In this document: positions 16,997 to 24,985 of the stretch, in pieces | Layout of the letters: each line of letters starts with the position of its first letter | Position numbering within the stretch: the first letter of the stretch is position 1 | Assembly (NCBI RefSeq): GCF_014193895.1 | Contig: NZ_BLZR01000001.1 | Coordinates: 1,860,001 to 1,924,000, forward strand | Direction of reading: 5' to 3' | Source of the DNA: Clostridium fungisolvens | Lineage (GTDB): Bacteria > Bacillota > Clostridia > Clostridiales > Clostridiaceae | Length of the DNA stretch: 64,000 bases | Position numbers and translations under genes: made by a program | Notes under the pieces: model-generated | Seen by the model: the letters and a program-made list of their open reading frames with translations, nothing else | Database searches by the model: none | What the model was told of the DNA's origin: nothing

Positions 16997-18079
16997 ATGA
17001 TAACTAGTAATGTGAAAAAAATACTAGACTATGTAGAACAAAATTTAGATGAAGATTTTTCTTTAAACGACTTGGCAAATAACTGCAATTTTTCACCGTA
17101 TTATTGTTCTGTTATTTTTCATAAGTTTTTTGGTGAAACTATGAAAAGTTATGTGAAAAAACGCCGACTTGTTTGTGCAGCAAATGAGCTTAAAAGTACA
17201 GATAGCAGAATTGTTGATATTGCTGTAAAATACGGATATTCATCACAAGAGGCGTTTTCAAGAGCTTTTTCTTTGATGTTTGGAGTATCACCTAAAAGAT
17301 TTCGTGAAAATCCTAAGCCCCTTGCTGATTATGAAAAAAATAGTCATCCTCCAATCAAAAACAAGGAGAACACAGCTATGAAAAATGAAACTATTAAAAA
17401 TGTACAAAGTCAAATTAAAAGAGATTATCCATTTAAAACCTTACATATCTTAAATGGACTCAGTATGCTTAGTTTTTTTCAAAAAAATCGCTTGATCAGT
17501 GAAAATGAAGTATATGTTCCATTTAATGAAGCTATGTGCTGGGGAGAAACCTCAGAAAAGGTCTTCTCACCGGAATTTATAGAAAAAAGGACTATCTCTT
17601 TAAAATCTACAGCTGAAGAATATAAAAAGATCGTTATAGAGCCGCTAAGACCTTTATTAGACGAAAAGTTTGACATTATTGTTTTGTGGTTTGGCGATGA
17701 TATGTTCTGTCAGATGAATTTAATAACGATACTTGCCTTTTTGGAACAAATTCATTTTAAAGGTGATGTGCTTTTCTGCATGGCGGAAGAGCAAACTGAC
17801 ACAATGTTACCCAATGCCTTTGAAATCAATATAGAGAATTATTCAGAGATTTATGAAACCATATTATGTTATAGAAAAAAATGTGATATAAAATTACTGC
17901 CTGTAACTTATCAGGCGATGAATTTGTATCTTACCTATAGAGAAGAAAATAGTGATATTAAAAAGTATATCAAAAATAATTTAACTAAGGACAATCTTAT
18001 AAAAGATCTGCTTATATTATTTCCTCAGTATGGGCTTGGAGATTTACAGTATAAATGGATGATTGAAGAGATTAAATAA
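16997..18079 (+). CDS. AraC-type regulator fused to a DUF1835-like domain
   Basis: Residues 1-110 are an AraC/XylS double helix-turn-helix (ILDYVEQNLDEDFSLNDLANNC... and AVKYGYSSQEAFSRAFSLMFGVSPKRFR), placed at the N-terminus rather than the usual C-terminus. After a linker, residues 140-355 resemble DUF1835: LHILNGLSMLSFF, YVPFNEAMCWGE, FDIIVLWFGDDMFCQMNLITILAFLEQ. DUF1835 proteins bear a conserved WGD/WF(E/G)xD pattern with unknown activity. The fusion suggests a regulator with a small-molecule or nucleotide sensor. RBS AAAGGAGG; single gene with its own terminator. Confidence 0.8.
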   Translation: MITSNVKKILDYVEQNLDEDFSLNDLANNCNFSPYYCSVIFHKFFGETMKSYVKKRRLVCAANELKSTDSRIVDIAVKYGYSSQEAFSRAFSLMFGVSPKRFRENPKPLADYEKNSHPPIKNKENTAMKNETIKNVQSQIKRDYPFKTLHILNGLSMLSFFQKNRLISENEVYVPFNEAMCWGETSEKVFSPEFIEKRTISLKSTAEEYKKIVIEPLRPLLDEKFDIIVLWFGDDMFCQMNLITILAFLEQIHFKGDVLFCMAEEQTDTMLPNAFEINIENYSEIYETILCYRKKCDIKLLPVTYQAMNLYLTYREENSDIKKYIKNNLTKDNLIKDLLILFPQYGLGDLQYKWMIEEIK

Positions 18080-18083
18080 TATT

Positions 18084-18130
18084 AAAGTGAGGGGAGAAAT
18101 ATAAAATACTTCTCCCCTTACTTTAATTAT
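18084..18130 (+). terminator. Strong intrinsic terminator
   Basis: Perfect 15-bp stem AAAGTGAGGGGAGAA / TTCTCCCCTTACTTT around an 11-base loop. Confidence 0.9.
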
Positions 18131-18262
18131 ACCATATTTAAAAAGCTAAATACAGACTGTTTCTTTTTACCCCGTTTTGCTAAGATGTTATAGCGATAGT
18201 CTTTAAGTTATGATTAGATTAAGGCTAGGAGCATCTATATTTAAGGCATTGGAGGGGTATTC

Positions 18263-20503
18263 ATGAATAAGAATGACTTAGAATGGAAACTTGAAAATCA
18301 GTGGTTAGAAGCAGTGCTTAAAGAAGCTCAAAAACAGTTCAATGAAAAGGTGGATTTTAAGGAAAAATTCAAAAAAGATGCTATTGAAACTCAAAGACAA
18401 CTATGGCAAGATTTAGGTTCAGTTTCTATAGCAAATGGAATGGATCAGATTGTAGAGTTTATGGAATTTATAGATGTCATGAAAATCCAAAAGAGAAAAC
18501 ATGAGCTAAGTAGAAAATTCCAAGAGAAGTATGAAAGAATAGTTGAATCTCCTTATTTCGGAAGAATCGATTTTTTAGAAAAAGGAGAGGAGAAAGAGGA
18601 AAAGTTTTATATTGGAATCTCAAACCTTACTGATGATAATTACGATTTTCTTGTTTATGACTGGAGAGCACCAGTTTCAAGCATGTTTTATGACTATGAG
18701 ATTGGAGAGGCTATGTTTGAATGCCCTGAAGGTATAGTGGAAGGTAACCTTACCTTAAAAAGACAGTATAAAATTAGTAACGGAAAAATTGACTATATGT
18801 TTGATAGTAATCTTAAGATAGATGATGAAATACTTCAAGATATCTTAAGTAAGAACACTGATAATAAAATGAAGACCATAATAACAACAATTCAAAGAGA
18901 GCAGAATAAAGTAATCCGTAACGAACAATATAAAAACTTGATTGTTCAAGGTCCTGCAGGAAGTGGAAAAACATCTGTTGCTCTCCATAGAATTGCTTAT
19001 CTCTTATATAAACATAGGGATAAGATAACCCCTCAAAACATAGTGATATTTTCCCCGAATGAGATTTTTAATGATTATATTTCTAATGTTTTACCAGAGC
19101 TTGGGGAAGACAATATGAACCAAACAACCTTTAAGGAATATATGCATAATGCCTTAGGTATTGGCTTTAAAAAGGAAAACTACTGCGAGATGATGGAATA
19201 TATTTTGGCTTCAAAGGATGAAGCTAGTTATGAAGAAAGAATAAATAATATTAAATATAAGGCCTCCATGGAATTTATAGATGTACTAAAGAAATATGTT
19301 GTTTATGTTGAAAATCTTGAAAGAGATTTTAGAGACATAAGTTTAAGAGGGAAATTAATAATATCCTCTGATGAAATAAATAAATTATTTTTTAAGGATT
19401 ATTCTGACCTTCCACTAAAAAGAAGGCTTCAAAAGATAAGAGAGAGAATTCTTTTCCTTGTAGAACCTTATGAAAAACTTTGGATAGAAGAAGTGGCTCA
19501 TGAACTAAAGGAGACTGGATCATATATAGATAAAAATGAAATCAACGAGAAAAGTAAAGCTCTTGTAAAAGCAGAAATGAAAGATCTATACTATTCAATC
19601 AATAGGAGTACAGAGTTTAATTTATTAGATATTTATAAAAAGCTTTTCGAGAAATTAGAGGCATTTGCTAAAAGTTCAGACTCTGAATACAACGAACAAA
19701 AGCTTTACGAGATTAAGCGCTATACTTTAGAAAATCTAAGAGGTAAAGTATTAAATTATGAAGATCAATCACCTCTTTTATATCTTAAAGGAGCTTTAGG
19801 AGATCTTCCTAAGACCTCATCAATTAAATATGTAATTATAGACGAGGCACAAGACTATACGCCTTTGCAATATGAAATATTAAATCAACTGTTTAGTCAT
19901 GCAGATATGACCATATTAGGAGATCTAAATCAATCGATAAACCCATTTATGAACGTAGGGGATTATAAAAATATTGCAAAGATATTCCCTGAGAATAATA
20001 CTTGCATAATAAATTTAAGCAAAAGTTATAGATCCACCATTGAAATTACAAGATTCTCAAGAAAACTTTTAAATCAAGAAATTACAGATGGATGTGTAGA
20101 AAGAAGTGGAGAAGAGCCTTTACTTCTTGGTTTTTCTAACGATGATGCAATAAAGGAAAGACTTCTTAGTGATATAAAAATATATAAAGAAAAAGAGTAC
20201 CAATCCATTGGAATAATAACGAGAACTAAAAAAGAAGCTCAAGAGGTATTTAACTTCTTAAAAGATAAGATTGATGTGAAATGCATAATGAAGGATGATG
20301 ACGAATATGTAAGTGGTATTTTGGTAATTCCAGCATATCTAGCCAAGGGATTAGAATTTGATGTGGCACTTATATATAATGTAGGAAATGAAAATTACAA
20401 AAGTGAAGAAGAAAGACTTCTACTTTACACAGCATGCACAAGAGCGCTTCATGTTTTAAATGTATATTATTCAGATAAGCTTACACCTTTGCTTGATTTT
20501 TGA
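18263..20503 (+). CDS. helD: HelD-type UvrD-like helicase, RNA polymerase recycling factor
   Basis: A 746-residue protein with a coiled N-terminal arm (residues 1-95), Walker A GPAGSGKT at 230-237, Walker B DEAQD at 527-531, and C-terminal superfamily 1 motifs including SYRST near 588 and a final YTACTRALHVL. Length and the N-terminal arm match Bacillus HelD, which binds RNA polymerase, pushes into its channels and uses ATP to release stalled polymerase from DNA. It is a solitary gene (RBS GGAGGGG) ending with a short family A palindrome. Some relatives protect against rifamycins; that is not testable here. Confidence 0.9.
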   Translation: MNKNDLEWKLENQWLEAVLKEAQKQFNEKVDFKEKFKKDAIETQRQLWQDLGSVSIANGMDQIVEFMEFIDVMKIQKRKHELSRKFQEKYERIVESPYFGRIDFLEKGEEKEEKFYIGISNLTDDNYDFLVYDWRAPVSSMFYDYEIGEAMFECPEGIVEGNLTLKRQYKISNGKIDYMFDSNLKIDDEILQDILSKNTDNKMKTIITTIQREQNKVIRNEQYKNLIVQGPAGSGKTSVALHRIAYLLYKHRDKITPQNIVIFSPNEIFNDYISNVLPELGEDNMNQTTFKEYMHNALGIGFKKENYCEMMEYILASKDEASYEERINNIKYKASMEFIDVLKKYVVYVENLERDFRDISLRGKLIISSDEINKLFFKDYSDLPLKRRLQKIRERILFLVEPYEKLWIEEVAHELKETGSYIDKNEINEKSKALVKAEMKDLYYSINRSTEFNLLDIYKKLFEKLEAFAKSSDSEYNEQKLYEIKRYTLENLRGKVLNYEDQSPLLYLKGALGDLPKTSSIKYVIIDEAQDYTPLQYEILNQLFSHADMTILGDLNQSINPFMNVGDYKNIAKIFPENNTCIINLSKSYRSTIEITRFSRKLLNQEITDGCVERSGEEPLLLGFSNDDAIKERLLSDIKIYKEKEYQSIGIITRTKKEAQEVFNFLKDKIDVKCIMKDDDEYVSGILVIPAYLAKGLEFDVALIYNVGNENYKSEEERLLLYTACTRALHVLNVYYSDKLTPLLDF

Positions 20504-20529
20504 TATAATTAATTAATAATAGATGATAA

Positions 20530-20581
20530 AGATGAAACACTTCAAACCGAAAACTATTTTCAATATTGAAGTGTTTCATCT
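20530..20581. repeat. Palindromic repeat family A, short copy
   Basis: A 16-bp perfect inverted repeat AGATGAAACACTTCAA / TTGAAGTGTTTCATCT with a 20-base centre, 27 bases after helD. It lacks the inner TCCTCT stem of full copies. It may also stop or stabilise the helD transcript. Confidence 0.75.
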
Positions 20582-20613
20582 AAACTTAAACAAGTGAAAA
20601 GGGAGTGAATTCA

Positions 20614-21075
20614 TTGAAGCAGGAATTTAAAGCAATTATAAAGCAGGTTGAAAATAAAGATGCAGGTTTTGTTGAACCACCATTTGATGTTCAAGAAGTG
20701 TTTGGTTCAAAGCGTGTGAAAGTTAAAGCTACCTTCGATGGTATAGAATATAGAGGATCTGTTGTAAATATGGGCGGCTGCTATATGCTTGGGTTAACAA
20801 AAGAGATTAGAAATAAAATTGGCAAAGGCTTTGGTGACGAAATATTTGTTACGATAGAAAAAGATGAAGAAGAACGTACTGTAGAGGTTCCTGAAGATTT
20901 CCTAACAGCAATGAATGGCAGTGAAACAGCTGTAGCTACCTTCAATTCTCTTTCATACACAGGAAAGAAGGAATACGTAACTTGGATTACTTCAGCTAAG
21001 CGTGAAGAAACTAGACTTGATCGTATTAATAAGTCTGTGGCCTTACTTTCAGAAGGTAAGAAGCTGAGAGGCTAA
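20614..21075 (+). CDS. DUF1905/YdeI-like protein
   Basis: A 153-residue protein: the first 90 residues form a DUF1905 beta-barrel (VKVKATFDGIEYRGSVVNMGGCYMLGLTKEIRNKIGKGFGDEIFVTIEKDEEERTVEVP), followed by the YdeI/OmdA C-terminal helices (FNSLSYTGKKEYVTWITSAKREETRLDRI). Function is unknown; shares the C-terminal module with the protein at 4065. The apparent GTG at 20605 is part of the RBS GGGAGTG; the TTG at 20614 is correctly spaced and is the better start. Confidence 0.85.
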   Translation: MKQEFKAIIKQVENKDAGFVEPPFDVQEVFGSKRVKVKATFDGIEYRGSVVNMGGCYMLGLTKEIRNKIGKGFGDEIFVTIEKDEEERTVEVPEDFLTAMNGSETAVATFNSLSYTGKKEYVTWITSAKREETRLDRINKSVALLSEGKKLRG

Positions 21076-21179
21076 TATCACATCAATTAAAGCATTTATT
21101 TAAAAAAATATTATTACCTCTTGTAAAATTCGACAAATTACACTATAATTTAATAGGAAATCATTTTGCAAAATTAAAT

Positions 21180-21256
21180 AGGTTCGATATATCGCCGACA
21201 AATATGGGTTGGCAGTTTCTACCGGGTGACCGTTAATTACCCGACTATCGAGAAGT
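21180..21256 (+). promoter_or_regulatory. Purine (guanine-class) riboswitch
   Basis: All three paired elements are visible: P1 TCGATA / TATCGA; P2 GCCGAC / GTTGGC closing the loop AAATATGG; the invariant GTTTCTACC junction; and P3 CGGGTG / TACCCG with loop ACCGTTAA. The specificity base in CCGACTATCG is C, as in guanine/hypoxanthine-binding aptamers rather than adenine. It controls the permease at 21576 through the terminator at 21307. Confidence 0.93.
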
Positions 21257-21306
21257 TGATTAAGAGTTTGAATTTTTAGTACATAACTCGTAATTAAGTA
21301 TTTTCG

Positions 21307-21338
21307 ATAGGTTGAGACTTTGTTTCAATCTATTTTTT
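21307..21338 (+). terminator. Riboswitch-controlled terminator before the purine permease
   Basis: ATAGGTTGAGAC / GTTTCAATCTAT (with G-U pairs) followed by seven T. The left arm starts with a TCGATAG that repeats a P1 sequence of the aptamer, which would let an alternative pairing act as antiterminator. Confidence 0.8.
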
Positions 21339-21452
21339 TATTCTTTAAGAAACTATATCAATTATAAATTAATTTTTGAACAAGCTTAGGTATTATATTA
21401 GATTTAATAAGTTTTTCTAAAAAGAATAGAAAAGAAGAAAAGTGTAACACTT

Positions 21453-21539
21453 ATGAGAATTTTTTATGATAGGTTTAGAAAAAGCGTAGGTGGAAACAAT
21501 ACTAATGAAAGTGATTATATCGAATTATTTAAACATTAG
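21453..21539 (+). CDS. Possible 28-residue leader ORF upstream of the purine permease
   Basis: An ATG frame of 28 codons (MRIFYDRFRKSVGGNNTNES...) lies between the riboswitch terminator and the permease start. It has no convincing Shine-Dalgarno. It may be chance or a remnant; the unusually long (about 235 bases) stretch between terminator and start codon is the only reason to record it. Confidence 0.2.
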   Translation: MRIFYDRFRKSVGGNNTNESDYIELFKH

Positions 21540-21575
21540 ATTTTCTTAAAAAAATATTTTTAAGGAGTTATAGAG

Positions 21576-23066
21576 ATGGAAAAATTTTTCAAGCTTAAAC
21601 AATATGGTACAAATGTACGAACTGAAGTTATCGCTGGTCTTACAACATTCTTTACTATGGCGTACATCATTTTTGTAAATCCAAGTATTCTGCAATTAGC
21701 AGGAACTGCGGACAACCCTTTTAACCCACAAGGTATATTTGTTGCAACAATTATATCTGCAGTGGTTGGTACACTTGTTATGGGTCTTTTTGCTAACGTG
21801 CCTTATGCATTAGCTCCTGGTATGGGATTAAATGCATTCTTCACATTCACAGTATGTGGAACTATGGGATTCACATGGCAACAAGCTTTAGCAATGGTAT
21901 TTATCTGTGGCGTTGTAAACATAATTATAACAGTTACAGGACTTCGTAAGATAATTATACGTTCTTTACCATCAGTTTTACAAAAAGCAATAGGTGGTGG
22001 TATTGGTCTATTTATAGCATATATAGGGATAAAAGACAGTGGTCTTTTAAAATTCACTGCTGATCCTGGGACATACTTATTCTTGGGAAAAACTCCTGCT
22101 GATGCAACAGTTATAACAAATTCATCTGCTGTTCCAGCACTTGTTAACTTCTCAAGTCCTTCTGTGCAGTTAGCACTACTAGGAATTATTTTAATACTTG
22201 TTCTTATGATTTTAAGAGTTAAAGCAGCTATTTTAATAGGTATTACTTCAATAACTGCTCTAACATTTATAGAAATTGCTTGTGGCGTTAATCCTGGCGT
22301 TTTTGGATTCCATGCAAAAAATGCACAAGAGTTTTTCTCTTCAGCAAATATATCACTTAGCGGTATAGGAACTTCTATTGGTGCAGTTAAATACACAGCT
22401 TTCAAGATGGACTTCGCTGGACTTTTTGCTGATGGTGGTAAGTTATTACTTGCGATCACTGCTATGATAGCATTTATCCTTACAGATATTTTTGATGCAC
22501 TTGGAACATTCATCGGTACTGGTCGTCGTGCAGGTATATTTGATGCAGAAGACGAAAAACTTATGCTTGAAGGTAAGGGAGTTAAGTCACGTTTAGATAA
22601 GGCTTTATTCGCTGATTTAAGTGCTACAATAGTAGGTGCATTCTTCGGAACATCAAATACTACTACATACGTTGAAAGTTCAGCTGGTATTGCTGCTGGT
22701 GGTAGAACAGGTTTATCATCAGTTGTAACTTCAATAATGTTCTTAGTATGCTTAATCTTCGCTCCAGTAATCGGAATTATACCTTCAGTTGCTACAGCTC
22801 CTGCACTTGTAGTTGTTGGTATCCTAATGATGTCTTCTATCGGAGAAATCGACTGGAAAGACTTAAGTGTAGCATCAGTTGCATTCCTTACAATTGCACT
22901 TATGCCGTTTGCTTATAGCATCACAACTGGTATCGCATTTGGATTTATAAGCTATGTTATAATTGCTATTGTTAAGAAGGAAACAAAGGGAATACATCCA
23001 GTTATATATCTATTCACTGGCTTGTTTATATTAAACTTTGTATTATTAGCAATTAGAAATCTTTAA
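21576..23066 (+). CDS. pbuG: NCS2 (AzgA/PbuG-like) guanine/hypoxanthine permease
   Basis: A 496-residue permease with 12 to 14 transmembrane segments. It opens FFKLKQYGTNVRTEVIAGLTTFFTMAYIIFVNP, the AzgA/PbuG N-terminus, and has ALAPGMGLNAFFTFTVC and ILTDIFDALGTFIG, the motifs that line the substrate site in this subfamily. It imports hypoxanthine and guanine with protons. The guanine-class riboswitch and terminator upstream mean it is shut off when purine bases are plentiful, which fits the assignment. RBS AAGGAG. Confidence 0.93.
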   Translation: MEKFFKLKQYGTNVRTEVIAGLTTFFTMAYIIFVNPSILQLAGTADNPFNPQGIFVATIISAVVGTLVMGLFANVPYALAPGMGLNAFFTFTVCGTMGFTWQQALAMVFICGVVNIIITVTGLRKIIIRSLPSVLQKAIGGGIGLFIAYIGIKDSGLLKFTADPGTYLFLGKTPADATVITNSSAVPALVNFSSPSVQLALLGIILILVLMILRVKAAILIGITSITALTFIEIACGVNPGVFGFHAKNAQEFFSSANISLSGIGTSIGAVKYTAFKMDFAGLFADGGKLLLAITAMIAFILTDIFDALGTFIGTGRRAGIFDAEDEKLMLEGKGVKSRLDKALFADLSATIVGAFFGTSNTTTYVESSAGIAAGGRTGLSSVVTSIMFLVCLIFAPVIGIIPSVATAPALVVVGILMMSSIGEIDWKDLSVASVAFLTIALMPFAYSITTGIAFGFISYVIIAIVKKETKGIHPVIYLFTGLFILNFVLLAIRNL

Positions 23067-23077
23067 TTATAGTTCAC

Positions 23078-23116
23078 AAAGTGCCGTAAAACTTAGGTTT
23101 TACGGCACTTTTTATT
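23078..23116 (+). terminator. Intrinsic terminator after the purine permease
   Basis: Perfect 15-bp stem AAAGTGCCGTAAAAC / GTTTTACGGCACTTT followed by TTT-ATTT. Confidence 0.95.
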
Positions 23117-23221
23117 TGTTTTAGAGGTAATTATTATTCAATTAAATCACTCAAGAGACTTTCTTCAGTGATTTTTTATAGCCTAACTTTAGCAAATTAG
23201 GAACAGTTTTATTATATCTGC

Positions 23222-23326
23222 GATGTTATACTATAATTACCACGTGGGGAAAGGGTCGATGAGATTTTGAATTATAATGATGCAATGGCACTATGTATTG
23301 AGTTCATTGAGAAAAATATTAAAAAG
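23222..23326 (+). pseudogene. Short degraded coding fragment with its own hairpin
   Basis: The sequence GATGTTATACTATAAT resembles a -10 region, followed by an RBS-like GGGGAAAGGG and a frame ending DAMALCIEFIEKNIKK then stop. The N-terminal part continues only in another frame (starting MLYYNYHVGKGSM), so a small gene seems to have been broken by a frameshift. The terminator at 23327 follows its stop at once. No family recognised. Confidence 0.3.
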
Positions 23327-23359
23327 TAAACCAATGATATTAAAAGCATCATTGGTTTA
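23327..23359 (+). terminator. Hairpin terminator
   Basis: Perfect 12-bp stem TAAACCAATGAT / ATCATTGGTTTA with loop ATTAAAAGC; a T-run follows 7 bases later. Confidence 0.7.
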
Positions 23360-23469
23360 TGTTATAATTTTTTTGAACTAAATTATTGAATAGGGTTAGG
23401 ATATATTATGTATTTTAGAATCCTATCTTATTTTTATAAAGAATATAATTGAAAAAAGAGGTATATATT

Positions 23470-23880
23470 GTGATAAAACCAATTGTAAAAGATATATTAT
23501 TTTTAGGACAAAAATCAGAAGAGGCAACTAAAAATGATATAGTGATAGTTGATGATTTAATAGATACATTGAGAGCAAACTTAGAAAATTGTGTTGGATT
23601 GGCTGGTAATATGATTGGAGCAAAAAAGCGCATATTGGTATTTACTGTTGGCAACCTTATTGTTCCTATGATAAATCCAGTAATATTAAAGAAAGAAAAG
23701 CTTTATGAAACAGAAGAGAGTTGTTTATCTTTAATTGGCTTTAGAAAGACAAAGAGATATGAAATGATAGAGGTGGAATATCTTGATAGAAATTTTAAGA
23801 AGCAAAAGCAAGTTTTTACTGGGTTTACAGCACAAATAATACAACATGAAATGGATCATTTTGAAGGCATAATAATCTAA
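23470..23880 (+). CDS. Divergent small peptide deformylase
   Basis: A 136-residue deformylase-like protein. The three family motifs are recognisable but altered: motif 1 GLAGNMIG (residues 43-50; classical GxGLAAxQIG has Gln where this has Asn), motif 2 EESCLS (classical EGCLS) with the metal cysteine kept, and motif 3 HEMDH with both histidines and the glutamate. It lacks the C-terminal helix of housekeeping enzymes. It may be a paralogue of lower or different activity removing formyl groups from nascent chains. The GTG at 23470 has AAAGAGGT at good spacing and gives the family-typical start IKPIVKDILFLGQKS; the upstream TTG at 23449 lies before the RBS. Confidence 0.8.
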   Translation: MIKPIVKDILFLGQKSEEATKNDIVIVDDLIDTLRANLENCVGLAGNMIGAKKRILVFTVGNLIVPMINPVILKKEKLYETEESCLSLIGFRKTKRYEMIEVEYLDRNFKKQKQVFTGFTAQIIQHEMDHFEGIII

Positions 23881-23917
23881 AGTATATATTAAGAATGATT
23901 TTGAGAGGAGGGTGACG

Positions 23918-24778
23918 ATGAAATATACTTATATTAAATCCTATAAAGATAATGATAAAATGCGTAAAAGCCTTAATGAGTTAACTGAAAGGACTTTTGG
24001 CTTTAACTTTGAAAACTGGTATTCAAATGGTTTCTGGGGAAATAAGTACATTCCACATTCTTTGGTAGATGGTGATAAGGTTATAGCTAATGCTTCTGCT
24101 AATATAATGGATTTCGATTTAGATGGTACACAGAAACATTATATTCAAATCGGTACAGTTATGACAGATAAGGATTATCGCGGCCAAGGTTTGAGTCGTT
24201 ACCTGATACAGAGTATTATAGATGAATATAAAGAAAATTCAGATGGAATATATTTATTTGGAAATGATAGTGTTGTAAATTTTTATCCTAAGTTTGGATT
24301 TACGACAAGTAAACAATATCAGTATAGCAAAGATATTTATTCAAATAATATAAATAAAATACAACAGGTTAATATGTCTGACGAAGGCGCATGGAATGAC
24401 TTTTTCAAAACTGTGAGCAATAGTGTAAGTAATGATAGGTTCACTATGAATAATCCAGGATTGATTGCATTTTGGACAAGATGGAGCGACTCAGTCTATT
24501 ATTCCGCTGAACAAGAGGCTTACATTATCGCTGACATAAACGGAGATAACCTTTATGTTAATCAAATAATTGCATGCCATAGAGTGAACCTAGAAACGGT
24601 AATCAGTTCTTTTGGTGATGGTATTAAAAAGGTTACGCTTGGATTTACACCCTATAATGCAACTGGGTATACCATTAATGAATATCACGAAGATGATTGT
24701 ACGTTGTTTATTCTCGGAAAAGATTTAGAAAGCATAGAAAATAAAAAACTAATGTTTCCAGATTTATCTCATGCTTAA
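23918..24778 (+). CDS. GNAT family N-acetyltransferase
   Basis: A GNAT fold in the first 145 residues: QIGTVMTDKDYRGQGLSRYLIQSII is motif A with the acetyl-CoA loop (R/Q-x-x-G-x-G/L), followed by YLFGNDSVVNFYPKFGF. Residues 150-286 form a second half with a GNAT/sterol-carrier-like look (TLGFTPYNATGYTINEY), as in two-domain acetyltransferases. Substrate unknown. GAGAGGAGG is six bases before the ATG at 23918; the GTG at 23912 lies inside the RBS gap. Single gene with terminator. Confidence 0.85.
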   Translation: MKYTYIKSYKDNDKMRKSLNELTERTFGFNFENWYSNGFWGNKYIPHSLVDGDKVIANASANIMDFDLDGTQKHYIQIGTVMTDKDYRGQGLSRYLIQSIIDEYKENSDGIYLFGNDSVVNFYPKFGFTTSKQYQYSKDIYSNNINKIQQVNMSDEGAWNDFFKTVSNSVSNDRFTMNNPGLIAFWTRWSDSVYYSAEQEAYIIADINGDNLYVNQIIACHRVNLETVISSFGDGIKKVTLGFTPYNATGYTINEYHEDDCTLFILGKDLESIENKKLMFPDLSHA

Positions 24779-24792
24779 GCTGAATATATTAT

Positions 24793-24834
24793 GAAAATCC
24801 TTTTACAACTATTAATTGTAAGAGGATTTTTTTC
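24793..24834 (+). terminator. Intrinsic terminator after the GNAT gene
   Basis: AAAATCCTTTTACAA pairs with TTGTAAGAGGATTTT (one mismatch), followed by TTT. Confidence 0.9.
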
Positions 24835-24985
24835 ATTTAAGGATTATTTAATAATTGGTAAATTATAATGAATTCATAGTGATTGATGTGCACTTTAATC
24901 TTAGAGCAATAAAAGCTTCTCTGAGTTCTGAAAGTAGGCTTAGGATAAAGTGTAAGTCAGTGTAAAAGATTTGTGGAGGGAAAAA

